Source: CAZBDV01 sp964490765 (lineage in GTDB: Bacteria > Cloacimonadota > Cloacimonadia > Cloacimonadales > JAJBBL01). From it: a DNA stretch of 42,560 nucleotides. The first letter of the stretch is position 1, and the number at the start of each line of letters is the position of its first letter. A model generated the notes under the pieces. The model saw only the letters and a program-made list of their open reading frames with translations, searched no databases and was not told the DNA's origin. Positions 26,230 through 34,883 of this stretch are shown here, one piece after another. The stretch spans positions 1 to 42,560 of the forward strand of contig CAZBDV010000016.1 of the NCBI GenBank assembly GCA_964490765.1, written 5' to 3'. The position numbers and the translations under genes are program-made.

Positions 26230-27350
26230 AAATTGCCATAATCGGTCCTGTATATCCTTATCGAGGCGGGATTGCTCATTTTTCCGGCTGTTTATTCCGG
26301 GAACTGGAGAAAAACAATCATCAGACGCTACTGATAAATTTCAGAAAGCAATATCCGACATTCCTCTTTCCCGGAAAGAGACAGACAGAGAGTGAATCAT
26401 ATTTTCAGGATATTCCATCCCTGAGAATACTGATCCCCTATAATCCCTTTACATACCGTAAAACTCTTAAAAAGTTACTGGAGTTTAACCCCGACCTGGT
26501 GGTCTTTCAGTTCTTTCTCCCCTTCTTTATTCCGGCCTACTGTTATCTGCTGAAGAGGATCAAGAGAAGGAAGATAAAGACACTTATTATAGCTCATAAC
26601 ATCAACTTTCATGAAAGGTGGCTCTTTGCTAAAACTCTCACCCGCAAACTTCTAAAAAAGACTGACCGGATTATGACCCTCTCTGATACTGTATACAAGG
26701 AAGCTGGAAAATTACTTCAAAACAATAATGATAAGCTCATCAGGGGATTTCATCCTCTCTATACCTTTCATAATCAGAATGTATATTCCAGAGAATCTGC
26801 CAGGAAGAGGCTCGGATTAGAAGAACAAAAGGTCATTCTTTTCTTCGGCTATATCAAACCTTATAAAGGAGTTGACCTCCTGATCAGAAGCTTTATCCTT
26901 CTGAAAAAAGAGCTCAAAGAGGCCATTCTTCTCATTGCCGGTGAGGTTTATGGTAATAAAGATAAATATCTCAACCTGATTAAGGAATCGGGATATACTG
27001 AAGATATTATACTCTTGGACGAGTATATCGGTTCTGCGGATGTGGAATTGTACTTTAAAGCAGCAGACCTTCTGGTTTTACCTTACCGAACAGCCACACA
27101 GAGCGGAGTGATACAAACAGCCTATGTTATGGGTTTAGGGGTTGTAACTACCCCTGTAGGTGGCTTACCGGAGATGGTAATGCCGGGGAAGACCGGAGTA
27201 GTAGCTAACTCTGTTTCGGCAGAAGATTTAGCGTCTGCAATATCCAGTTACTTCACTCTTGATGTGAAGATGGTCAGGGAGAGTATCTCTCAATTCTGTA
27301 ACCGATACTCCTGGAACAATTTTGTGCAGCTTATGTCAGAGGCGTTATGA
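26226..27350 (+). CDS. GT4 family glycosyltransferase
   Basis: A 374-residue GT-B enzyme. The N-terminal domain begins 'MKIAIIGPVYPYRGGIAHFS', a typical glycine-rich acceptor-side loop, and the C-terminal donor domain has 'ILFFGYIKPYKGVDLLI', 'LLIAGEVYG' and 'LVLPYRTATQSGVIQTAY' followed by 'TPVGGLPEMV'. It transfers a nucleotide-activated sugar on the cytoplasmic side, most likely in exopolysaccharide, O-antigen or glycolipid assembly. It overlaps both neighbours by 4 bases (ATGA), giving tight translational coupling within the operon. Sugar specificity is unknown. Confidence 0.88.
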   Translation: MKIAIIGPVYPYRGGIAHFSGCLFRELEKNNHQTLLINFRKQYPTFLFPGKRQTESESYFQDIPSLRILIPYNPFTYRKTLKKLLEFNPDLVVFQFFLPFFIPAYCYLLKRIKRRKIKTLIIAHNINFHERWLFAKTLTRKLLKKTDRIMTLSDTVYKEAGKLLQNNNDKLIRGFHPLYTFHNQNVYSRESARKRLGLEEQKVILFFGYIKPYKGVDLLIRSFILLKKELKEAILLIAGEVYGNKDKYLNLIKESGYTEDIILLDEYIGSADVELYFKAADLLVLPYRTATQSGVIQTAYVMGLGVVTTPVGGLPEMVMPGKTGVVANSVSAEDLASAISSYFTLDVKMVRESISQFCNRYSWNNFVQLMSEAL

Positions 27351-28639
27351 AGAAGCTGCTACTTATCACCTATTACTTCCCACCCTGTGGTGGGGCAGGA
27401 GTTCAACGCTGGCTACGCTTTATTCGCTATCTGCCGGCTTACGGCTGGATGCCAACAGTAATAACGACAACCGAGGGTGATTATCCACATCTTGACTCTT
27501 CACTATGTAAGAAGATCCCCAAGGATATGAAGGTTATCAGGACCAGAACACCGGTTTTACATCGGATACTAAAACTGATCCCCTCCGAGAAAGGAAAGAG
27601 CTATCCTTACGGTTCGTTAAAGACCGAAAGGGGTGATAAGCTATCAAGACGTCTTATCTTCTGGTTAAGGAATAATTTAGTCATCCCGGACAGCCGTGTT
27701 ATCTGGAACAGAATTGCCTGCAATGCAGCTTTAAACGAACTCAGGATCAAGAAATACGACCTGATAATAACTACCGGTCCCCCTCATTCTACCCATCTTG
27801 TTGGACTGAGATTAAAAAAACAGCTACAGATCAAATGGATCACTGATTTTCGTGATCCCTGGACTACTATCTACTATCTACAGAATTTACGGCAGAACAT
27901 AGTATTGCAGAAGATCAACCGCAAACTCGAGAAAGATGTAATTGAGAGGGCAGATCTGAACATAATAATCTCGCAATCAATTGCCGATACCTTTCCGGAT
28001 GGCAATAAGCAGGTTCTGATAAACGGATATGATCCCGACGATTTCTTCAATATTGAAACTCTCCCCTCATCTTTCTTCCGGATCAAGTACATCGGCAAGC
28101 TGACTGAAGGTCAGGATGTTTCCTCCCCACTGGAATGGTTGAATAATCTGGCGAGAGAGAAAAACATTGTCAATATTGAATTCAGTTTTATCGGCACCCT
28201 TCCGGCAGGAGATGAATATGAACGAGGTTACTCCTACCTGCATATTCGTAATGTTGGATATATCAAGCACATGGATGCAATACGCGAGATGGTCAACAGC
28301 GATATTCTTCTTCTTTTAATCAACAGGTGTCCGGACAATAAGGGGATTTTGACCACCAAGCTCTTTGAATACATCGGTTCCAGATCTTATATAATCGGTA
28401 TAGGCCCTACCGATGGAGATGCAGCAAAGATCCTGCATGATTACAACGCAGGTATAATGTTAGACTATGAAGACAGAAAGGGATTTATCAGCAAAGTATT
28501 TGAATTATACCGTCAGTGGGATAAAGATCAGGATATCAAGAATAGAAGTGACATCTCAAATCTATCTTCCAGGAATCAGACGCGAGAGCTCAGTAAGATC
28601 CTCGATGATCTGGATTGTATACAACCTGTGAGAAGATAA
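27347..28639 (+). CDS. GT4-like glycosyltransferase
   Basis: A 430-residue GT-B protein beginning 'MKKLLLITYYFPPCGGAGVQ', the signature of a group of GT4 enzymes found in polysaccharide clusters. 'DLIITTGPPHSTHLVGLRLK' and 'KWITDFRDPWTTIYY' lie in the N-terminal domain; 'GYIKHMDAIREMVNSDILLLL' and 'NKGILTTKLFEYIGSRSYII' form the donor-side domain. The 'KLFEYIGSR' segment is the usual place of the donor-binding Glu. Its start overlaps the preceding glycosyltransferase stop (ATGA) and its own TAA shares a base with the next ATG (TAATG). Acceptor and sugar are unknown. Confidence 0.86.
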   Translation: MKKLLLITYYFPPCGGAGVQRWLRFIRYLPAYGWMPTVITTTEGDYPHLDSSLCKKIPKDMKVIRTRTPVLHRILKLIPSEKGKSYPYGSLKTERGDKLSRRLIFWLRNNLVIPDSRVIWNRIACNAALNELRIKKYDLIITTGPPHSTHLVGLRLKKQLQIKWITDFRDPWTTIYYLQNLRQNIVLQKINRKLEKDVIERADLNIIISQSIADTFPDGNKQVLINGYDPDDFFNIETLPSSFFRIKYIGKLTEGQDVSSPLEWLNNLAREKNIVNIEFSFIGTLPAGDEYERGYSYLHIRNVGYIKHMDAIREMVNSDILLLLINRCPDNKGILTTKLFEYIGSRSYIIGIGPTDGDAAKILHDYNAGIMLDYEDRKGFISKVFELYRQWDKDQDIKNRSDISNLSSRNQTRELSKILDDLDCIQPVRR

Positions 28640-29745
28640 TGTATACCTTCATCCTCTTTCTATTTGTTATACTCTTTGCCCTCTTTCTGCTTAATTTCAG
28701 TATTTATTTTCCTGTCGTTAAAGCATACAATATGAACCGTATGAAGAGATTATGGTTGGTTTTTTCCCTGTTACTGTTAATGCTGATAGTTATTCTCGGT
28801 GTGGTTGCTAACATGTTCTGGAATATCTACTGGCTGACAGAATTAGGGTTTATCTGGCTGGGTATCCTTTCTATATCCCTGTCTGTTATGCTATTCAATC
28901 TTCCGGTTCTGCTTATCTATCGGAGAGCTTTTCGGATCACGACCACAATCTCTCTGGTACTTATCGTTATTCTATCTGTTCTGGCTCTGATCAACAACAA
29001 AAAGTTACCGGTAGTGCGAGAATATCATATCTATAGTGAGAAACTCACTTCCGAATCTGACGGTTTCCGGCTGGTATTGGTTTCGGAATTCCATCTGACC
29101 GGCAGTTCTTCCAGGCAGAAGCTGGAGAGAAACTTAAGGTTTTTAAACAGTTTCGAACCCGATATTCTGATTATCGCCGGAGACCTGATAGATTCATCTT
29201 ATGACGAAATTTCTCATCTGGCCTCTCCTTTTCTGTTGCTGCAACCAACTTATGGTACATTGGCAGTCCCGGGTAATCACGATTTTTATCAGGAGATTGG
29301 TTCCTATCAACGTTTTACAGATTCTGCAGAGATTAACAACCTGTATAATAGAAGCACCAGAATAACGGATGAGATCGTCATTGCTGGTGTTATTGATAAA
29401 ACCGGACAAATACAGGGAGCAGAAGATCTCCAGATTCCAGATGTAGAGAAGGCTATGAGAGATATTGACCCGGAAAGCTATACAGTTTTCGTCTCACATC
29501 AACCTGTCTATATCGGGGAAGCTCTTGACCTGGGAACAGATCTGCTGCTGGCTGGACATACACACGGAGGACAGATACCACCTCTAACTGCTCTGATCAA
29601 TCTCTTCTTTCAATATCCCTACGGTTTATACGAAAGAGATGGGAGTTACATATATACAACTTCCGGCATCAATACCTGGGGACCGCCGATGAGATTATTT
29701 TCCCGTAACGAAATCGTAATTTTTGATCTCTATTCTCTTGAGTAA
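28639..29745 (+). CDS. Membrane-anchored metallophosphoesterase (YkuE/LpxG-like) with altered first motif
   Basis: I choose ATG 28639, which overlaps the upstream stop (TAATG), rather than the TTG at 28615. The 368-residue product has four N-terminal membrane helices (about 1-120) and then a calcineurin-like phosphoesterase domain: 'LVSEFHLTG' (motif 1), 'IIAGDLIDSSYD' (2), 'VPGNHDFYQ' (3), 'VSHQP' (4) and 'LAGHTHGGQ' (5). Motif 1 is normally DxH; here it is Glu-Phe-His, so one metal ligand is Glu instead of Asp. YkuE-type enzymes act on lipid-linked phosphates. As last gene of the glycosyltransferase operon it may act on a glycolipid intermediate. Confidence 0.87.
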   Translation: MYTFILFLFVILFALFLLNFSIYFPVVKAYNMNRMKRLWLVFSLLLLMLIVILGVVANMFWNIYWLTELGFIWLGILSISLSVMLFNLPVLLIYRRAFRITTTISLVLIVILSVLALINNKKLPVVREYHIYSEKLTSESDGFRLVLVSEFHLTGSSSRQKLERNLRFLNSFEPDILIIAGDLIDSSYDEISHLASPFLLLQPTYGTLAVPGNHDFYQEIGSYQRFTDSAEINNLYNRSTRITDEIVIAGVIDKTGQIQGAEDLQIPDVEKAMRDIDPESYTVFVSHQPVYIGEALDLGTDLLLAGHTHGGQIPPLTALINLFFQYPYGLYERDGSYIYTTSGINTWGPPMRLFSRNEIVIFDLYSLE

Positions 29746-29783
29746 CATTAACATAAAAAGAATCGAGCAACATAATATCGCGA

Positions 29784-30218
29784 CTATTCCAGATAAGAGC
29801 TCATAACCTGCCAGTCAATATCATCTTTATCCCTGATCTGGAATTCCAGCAGCATATACCCTCCGATATGGCCATCCTCGAATGCGGCCAAGATCCATTT
29901 ATCATTCAAGAGATGTATGTCTTCCCGATCGTAAAAACCCATTTTGCCTCCCAGAACTGCATCATGAGGTATCAAATCCGGCCTGGTAACAAGATCATCG
30001 ATAAGTTTCTCTTTCGGGTCTTCCCAGTCAGTGAGTATCCGTAAATTCTCTATATGCCTCTCTGCCGGCAGATATTCAGTAATGGTAGTAATCTTATCAT
30101 CACGCCCTAATTTCTTTTCGGTATAATACATTCCGGTTAGAAAACCAGCTATGGTAAACATTGCTATAACTAACACATAGATGGCTCTCACGTTTGGCCT
30201 GTTCTTTCTCTCTTCCAT
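29784..30218 (-). CDS. Unknown single-pass membrane-anchored protein
   Basis: A 144-residue protein with one N-terminal membrane helix (about 13-31, 'IYVLVIAMFTIAGFLTGMYY') preceded by basic residues, so the rest faces the periplasm. The body is charged ('YLPAERHIENLRILTDWEDP', 'LLNDKWILAAFEDGHIGGY') with a beta-rich C-terminal half. I recognise no family. It follows the APC-EIIA permease by 49 bases on the same strand and could share its transcript. It converges with the metallophosphoesterase gene with only 38 bases between them. Confidence 0.65.
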   Translation of the reverse strand: MEERKNRPNVRAIYVLVIAMFTIAGFLTGMYYTEKKLGRDDKITTITEYLPAERHIENLRILTDWEDPKEKLIDDLVTRPDLIPHDAVLGGKMGFYDREDIHLLNDKWILAAFEDGHIGGYMLLEFQIRDKDDIDWQVMSSYLE

Positions 30219-30267
30219 ATAACCCTCCGTGTTTCTTTTTAGATATGTCCTGTTACTCTTTCCTTTT

Positions 30268-32148
30268 CTATCCGTTCGTTACCTTCGTACTCTTTTTCAG
30301 GTTAGTGAAAAACTTATCTCTATTACGGTTCGCAAGCAGGATAGAATCTCTTAAACCCTCCTTACTCCCGGCATTAAACCATTTCTTGAAAAAGAGCGGG
30401 TCGTTTACTATCTGAGCAATTGCAGCAAGAGAACGAAGATGAAAATTACGTTGATCTCTAGACCCGGCAATCATAAAGACGGTAGTTATCCTGGGAAAAT
30501 CATCAGAAAATCTTATCCCCTTTTTGCATCTGGCAACAAGCATAGAGAATGTCTCCTCCCCTGGAACTATGATATGGGGAATGGCCAGATTCTCACTTAT
30601 TACGGTTGTATATTCCTTTTCCCGTTTTATAAGTGCCTTATACACATCATTTTCCGAGAGTTTCAGATCTTTCTGTATCTCAGCAGCTGCCAGACGGAAG
30701 AACTCTTCTACCGTTAACCTCTCCTTTATATCAAGTATATGACAGGTATCTATTATCTGGTCGAAATGATCTTCACTGATCTGATCTCTTTCTCTTATAA
30801 TATTCTTCAGCTCTGTTTCAAGCGTATAACTGGTTATCTCTCTGGACGTTACGCGCTCGATAAGATAAAGGAGCGCGTATTCTCTATCGCTTCTGATCCT
30901 GCCGTAAAACCAGTAGGTAAAGAACCCGACCAGAATCAGCAGAAAAGTTATCAATATAGCAGATAGCCCCATTTCAAAGAGCAGGAAGATAAAACCGATA
31001 ATCCCCAGAATCTGTAGATAGGGGTAGAGAGGTGCTCTAAAAACAGGCCGGTAGTTCTGTAACCTGCTCTCTCGCATAACAATAAGCGCAAGGCAGGAGA
31101 GAATATTGGTCAGAATAACCGAGGTTGAAACAGCTCTGACCAGTATCTCCAGATCGAGCAGGAGAAAGATGATCAGGCTGACAGTAGTCAAAACGATTGA
31201 GATATATGGCGTTCGAAAGCGGGTACTGATCTTACTGAGCAACTGGGGCATCAATCCATCGCGGCTCAGTGAGAGAGGATAACGAGATGCAGAGAGTAAC
31301 CCCCCATTTGCTGTCGAGACAAAAGCGAGAAGTGCGGCTATGGTCATAGCGATCATACCCCATCTACCCATTATAGCCATCGCACCGTCAGATATGGGTG
31401 TTAGGCTTCCCGACAGTTCCTGTCCAGGAAACACCCCTACGGTAACAAAAACCATCAGGGTATATAGTACACTGACAACAAGGAGTGAGATGATCATTGC
31501 GAGCGGAATAACCTTATTGGGGTTTTTCACCTCTTCAGCAACAGAACCGACATAGAGCAGCCCTCCGTAGGCAGTGAAAACAAAACCGGCCGTGCTGAAT
31601 ATACCGTCAAATCCGTAAGGGGAGAAGGGGAGAAAATACTCAGAAGTTACTTTAGGAACCCCCAGAATAATATATACTCCCATTAGAGCGAGTAACAGGG
31701 TAACAAGGAGAGCCTGAAACCGGCCACTCTCTTTCACCCCGAGTATATTTATTGCCATGAAGATAAGAGAGAGAAAGATCGCTACCAGTTTTATATCATA
31801 ACCTGGAAATATCAGGGCAGTAAAAGCGGCCATACCTATCAGGGCGAAAGCACTCTTCAGAGAGAGCGAGAACCAGCTGAAGAGGCCGGAGATAGTCCCA
31901 ACTGCCGGCCCGAAACCACGCGTTATGAAGAAATAATCGCCACCAGCTTTGGGCATGGCAGTTGCCATTTCTGCGATACTCAGCATCCCGGTCATAGCTA
32001 AAAGCCCGGCAAAGAAATAAGAGAGAACCACTGCAGGCCCGGCATAATTATAAGCCAGCCCTGGCAGAATAAAGAGACCGGAACTCACCATAGCTCCCGT
32101 AGCAATGCAGAAAACCTGATAAAGCCCTAATTCTTTTCTCAACTCCAT
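30268..32148 (-). CDS. APC-type amino acid permease fused to a PTS EIIA(Ntr)-like domain
   Basis: A 626-residue two-part protein. Residues 1-430 are an APC-superfamily transporter with about 12 helices: 'ATGAMVSSGLFILPG' in helix 1, 'MPKAGGDYFFITRGFGPAVG', and 'GGLLYVGSVAEEVKNPNKVIP'. After a short linker, residues about 470-615 resemble EIIA of the nitrogen/fructose PTS: 'SENLAIPHIIVPGEETFSML' places His525 where EIIA is phosphorylated, and 'FMIAGSRDQRNFHLRSLAAI' follows as expected. The domain probably lets phosphorylation state or a ligand control amino acid uptake. No other PTS genes are visible in the window. A similar fusion occurs elsewhere as far as I recall. Confidence 0.88.
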   Translation of the reverse strand: MELRKELGLYQVFCIATGAMVSSGLFILPGLAYNYAGPAVVLSYFFAGLLAMTGMLSIAEMATAMPKAGGDYFFITRGFGPAVGTISGLFSWFSLSLKSAFALIGMAAFTALIFPGYDIKLVAIFLSLIFMAINILGVKESGRFQALLVTLLLALMGVYIILGVPKVTSEYFLPFSPYGFDGIFSTAGFVFTAYGGLLYVGSVAEEVKNPNKVIPLAMIISLLVVSVLYTLMVFVTVGVFPGQELSGSLTPISDGAMAIMGRWGMIAMTIAALLAFVSTANGGLLSASRYPLSLSRDGLMPQLLSKISTRFRTPYISIVLTTVSLIIFLLLDLEILVRAVSTSVILTNILSCLALIVMRESRLQNYRPVFRAPLYPYLQILGIIGFIFLLFEMGLSAILITFLLILVGFFTYWFYGRIRSDREYALLYLIERVTSREITSYTLETELKNIIRERDQISEDHFDQIIDTCHILDIKERLTVEEFFRLAAAEIQKDLKLSENDVYKALIKREKEYTTVISENLAIPHIIVPGEETFSMLVARCKKGIRFSDDFPRITTVFMIAGSRDQRNFHLRSLAAIAQIVNDPLFFKKWFNAGSKEGLRDSILLANRNRDKFFTNLKKSTKVTNG

Positions 32149-32252
32149 AACTGGTTAACTTCCCTCTCGGATACTCTAATTGTGTAGCTCTTTAAATCAT
32201 TTCTGACAGAGAAAAGATAGTATACTCATCTCTGGTGACAGGTATATTTTCA

Positions 32253-32735
32253 TTACCATCTCTCTCCACCATGATCGGCCTGACACTCCATCTTCAGTTT
32301 CTTGAATGCCGATTCCCAGGCTTTTCTGAACCAGCGGCGACATTCCTCCCATTTCTCAGTACTACGCCAGCCGGTATGTATAAGATGTATCTCCGTCTGT
32401 TCTCTCCCCTCTTTTCTCTCAGAGAAAGGAACAAAGAAGACAACAACCTGGGTTAACGGGTCGACATTATTCATCAGGTTCTTATATTCGCTCGGTCCTT
32501 TCCACTCGAAAGCGAGCATCTTTCCCAGCTCCAGGCCATTGATCCGGCATCCAATTGTGCTGTTATTGACTCTGTCTTTCGGATCCCAGAATAGTTCGTA
32601 CTTCCCACCTAACCTGAGTTCGATATTGGCATCAACTGCCAGCCAGGAAGATATCTCCTTTTTCCCGGTAAACATAGAAAATGCCTTCTTCGTATCACAA
32701 TCCAGTATCAAACTGATTTGAATTATTTCATTCAT
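32253..32735 (-). CDS. SRPBCC/AHSA1 family protein
   Basis: A 160-residue START-like fold protein. The opening 'IQISLILDCDTKKAFSMFT', 'LRLGGKYELFWDP' and the closing helix 'WRRWFRKAWESAFKKLK' (approximate) fit the AHSA1/SRPBCC group, which binds small hydrophobic ligands or acts as a co-chaperone. Function is not predictable. It starts one base after the TAA of the DMT transporter gene and uses GAGGAG inside that gene as ribosome binding site, so it is translationally coupled to the exporter. Confidence 0.82.
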   Translation of the reverse strand: MNEIIQISLILDCDTKKAFSMFTGKKEISSWLAVDANIELRLGGKYELFWDPKDRVNNSTIGCRINGLELGKMLAFEWKGPSEYKNLMNNVDPLTQVVVFFVPFSERKEGREQTEIHLIHTGWRSTEKWEECRRWFRKAWESAFKKLKMECQADHGGERW

Positions 32736-32736
32736 A

Positions 32737-33621
32737 TTACTCCTCTATCAATTTCGACTCATTTTTCAGAGAGATAGTGACATACAGGACTGCTGCAATA
32801 ATAATCACCCCTCCTGCTAGCGTCCTGATGCCGGGTATTTCCCTGATAACCAGCATAGCGAAGACTATCCCGTATACCGGTTCAAGGCAGGCAATAATAC
32901 TCGCCGTTCGGGCCGATACATTTTTCAATCCCTGGATAAACAGGGTGTGTGACAGGGCGGTAAATACAATCCCCAGAACTATCAACATACCCAGCTCTCC
33001 GAAACTATTTATATCTGTCAAGTATCGGAATGTCAGCGGCAGAAGAAAGAGCATGGCAATGACATTCTGATATAAGGCTATTTTCTCGGCTTTATAATAG
33101 GTTACCAGCCTCCGGTTAAGTATTGTCAGTAAGGCAAAGAGAAGACCGGAGAGCGAACCCCATAGAACTCCCTGTAGCGTCTGGTTTGCCAGCTCAAATT
33201 CCGGAACCAGTAATCTGATACCCAGTAGCGAGATCAGGGCAAGAACGAGATATTTGAGACCTAATTTTTCCCTGAAGATGAGAGGTTCCAGAAGTGCCAC
33301 ATAGATAGGAAAGGTAGAAAAGGATAGCAAGCCGATTGCTACCGTCGAGACCTGGATCGAGTGAAAGAAAGTCAGCCAGTGTATCGCCAGTATAACACCA
33401 CAAAATATCAGTAATAGATAGTGAACTCTCTTCCCCTCAATCAGTATTCTCTCTCTCTTTATGAACAGATAGATTAAAAGAGCCAGAGAGGCAAAAGTTA
33501 CCCTCCCCAGAACTATTATCAGAGGAGAAAATATCAGCAGCTTACCGAACAATCCTGCAGTTCCAAAAAGAAACACTGCTGCATTTATCGCTATTAACCC
33601 CTTACCTCTATCTGTCATCAT
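32737..33621 (-). CDS. EamA/DMT family transporter
   Basis: A membrane protein with ten predicted helices in two EamA repeats (about 1-135 and 140-285). 'AAVFLFGTAGLFGKLL' opens the first repeat, 'LSFSTFPIYVALLEPLIFRE' is the typical end of the first half, and 'IACLEPVYGIVFAMLVIRE' is its match in the second half. It probably exports a metabolite or amino acid across the inner membrane. I place the start at ATG 33621, which has GAGAAGGG 4-5 bases upstream (294 residues); an in-frame GTG at 33648 would add nine residues but has poorer support. It is co-transcribed with the SRPBCC gene. Confidence 0.87.
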   Translation of the reverse strand: MMTDRGKGLIAINAAVFLFGTAGLFGKLLIFSPLIIVLGRVTFASLALLIYLFIKRERILIEGKRVHYLLLIFCGVILAIHWLTFFHSIQVSTVAIGLLSFSTFPIYVALLEPLIFREKLGLKYLVLALISLLGIRLLVPEFELANQTLQGVLWGSLSGLLFALLTILNRRLVTYYKAEKIALYQNVIAMLFLLPLTFRYLTDINSFGELGMLIVLGIVFTALSHTLFIQGLKNVSARTASIIACLEPVYGIVFAMLVIREIPGIRTLAGGVIIIAAVLYVTISLKNESKLIEE

Positions 33622-33790
33622 TATGCCCTTCTCACCTTTTCCTGCCACAATCTTCTCATCTTTTCTCTGTTTCGATTATCACTACATTTGTAACATCGCC
33701 AACTAACACACCTTTTTTTCTTGTGTCAATATGAAAAAATATTGCCTATCTTTCATATATGAGTTATTTTGTTCTCAAGGAGAATGTGCT

Positions 33791-34438
33791 ATGTATTTAG
33801 CAGAAGACTTTGAATTCCGTAAAATATTCGGTATGGTACTGAATTATGCAGACCATATTACTGAAATGAACTCTGAAGCCCCCTCGCACCCAATTTTTTT
33901 CCTCGTCCCTCCAACGGCAATTATCAGAGACGGTGAGACTATTATACTCCCTGCCGGCAGCCGGGAGGTTCATTATGAAGTCGAGCTGGCAGTACTGATC
34001 GGCAGGGGTGGAAAGAAAATACCTCTCCGCTCTGCTTACGACCATGTGGCAGGATATGGTATCGGTATAGATGTAACCCTCAGGGACTTTCAAAAGGTAG
34101 CCAAAAAGATGGGATATCCCTGGGCACTTGCCAAAGGATTCGATACCTCCGCGCCCCTCTCCCGCTTTGTTCCCAGAGAATTGATAGATAATATCTATCA
34201 TGAAGAATTTACCCTCACCGTTAATGGTGAAATGAAGCAACATAACAGTCCTGCTACCATGATATTCCGGATAGATGAGATTATTGAGTTCATCTCCCGT
34301 TACTTTACCCTGAATACGGGTGATGTAATCTTCACCGGTACCCCTATGGGTATTGGTGAGTTACAGGATGGTGATTCAGTAAAAGCCACTCTGGGGAATC
34401 TAGTTTCTTTAACCTGCTCGGTTAAGAAGGAGATCTAA
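33791..34438 (+). CDS. Fumarylacetoacetate hydrolase (FAH) family protein
   Basis: A small FAHD1-like enzyme of 215 residues. I choose ATG 33791 because AAGGAG lies 8 bases upstream; an in-frame ATG at 33731 would add 20 residues that have no match to the family. Metal ligands are visible in 'REVHYEVELAVLIG' (two Glu) and 'GYGIGIDVTLRDFQ' (Asp), with 'LAKGFDTSAPL', 'VNGEMKQHNSPATMIF' and 'GDVIFTGTPMGIGELQDGD' following. Such enzymes hydrolyse acylpyruvates or decarboxylate oxaloacetate. It stands alone, just before the encapsulin operon promoter. Confidence 0.9.
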   Translation: MYLAEDFEFRKIFGMVLNYADHITEMNSEAPSHPIFFLVPPTAIIRDGETIILPAGSREVHYEVELAVLIGRGGKKIPLRSAYDHVAGYGIGIDVTLRDFQKVAKKMGYPWALAKGFDTSAPLSRFVPRELIDNIYHEEFTLTVNGEMKQHNSPATMIFRIDEIIEFISRYFTLNTGDVIFTGTPMGIGELQDGDSVKATLGNLVSLTCSVKKEI

Positions 34439-34470
34439 GCTGATAAGATACTTCTGTTGGCTCTTTTTTC

Positions 34471-34519
34471 TTGTTTCATCTAAGTTTTTATTATATATTG
34501 TCTTAAGTTATACAATATA
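34471..34519 (+). promoter_or_regulatory. Promoter with overlapping operator for the encapsulin operon
   Basis: TTGTTT (34471-34476), 17 bases, then TATATT (34494-34499) form a sigma70-like promoter with a good -10 and a weak -35. The -10 lies inside the left arm of a perfect inverted repeat, TATATTGT (34494-34501) and ACAATATA (34512-34519), separated by 10 bases centred near TTAAG. A dimeric repressor bound there would block RNA polymerase. The ribosome binding site GAGGAGGAG follows before ATG 34535. The regulator is unknown; an iron or peroxide sensor would suit the cargo. Confidence 0.55.
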
Positions 34520-34534
34520 AACCGAGGAGGAGAT

Positions 34535-34870
34535 ATGAGCAGTTATCATGAACCAGTTGATGAATTAACCAAAGAAGATCGTGACTATTCGAGAGCCTTG
34601 AACAGTTTGAAAGAAGAGATAGAAGCTGTTGACTGGTATCAGCAGAGAGTGGCTACAACTACCGATCCCGAGTTGAAGAAGATCGTAGAACACAACCGAG
34701 ATGAGGAGATCGAGCATGCTGTAATGATATTGGAATGGCTACGCCGCAATATGCCCGGCTGGGACGAAGAGATGCGAACCTATCTTTTCAGCACCAAACC
34801 GATAACCGAATTAGAAGATGACGAAGAAGAGAGTAGCAACTCCGATCTCGGCATTGGAAAACTCAAATAG
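34535..34870 (+). CDS. Encapsulated ferritin (EncFtn), encapsulin cargo
   Basis: A 111-residue ferroxidase packed inside the encapsulin shell. Glu28, Trp34, Glu58 and His61 ('KEEIEAVDWYQQR', 'HNRDEEIEHAVMILEW') have the same spacing as the Glu32-Trp38-Glu62-His65 ferroxidase site of Rhodospirillum rubrum EncFtn. These proteins form ring-shaped decamers whose iron site lies between subunits and oxidise Fe(II) for storage in the shell. The acidic linker is followed by the C-terminal cargo-loading peptide 'SDLGIGKLK' (103-111). The shell gene starts 13 bases later. Confidence 0.95.
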   Translation: MSSYHEPVDELTKEDRDYSRALNSLKEEIEAVDWYQQRVATTTDPELKKIVEHNRDEEIEHAVMILEWLRRNMPGWDEEMRTYLFSTKPITELEDDEEESSNSDLGIGKLK

Positions 34871-34883
34871 AGCGAGGTGAATT

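Noticed and set aside
32302..32721. 139-codon plus frame opposite the SRPBCC gene
   Set aside because: Antisense shadow; the minus-strand protein has family motifs and a coupled start.
33797..34243. 148-codon minus frame opposite the FAH gene
   Set aside because: Antisense shadow of an FAH-family gene with all metal-site motifs.
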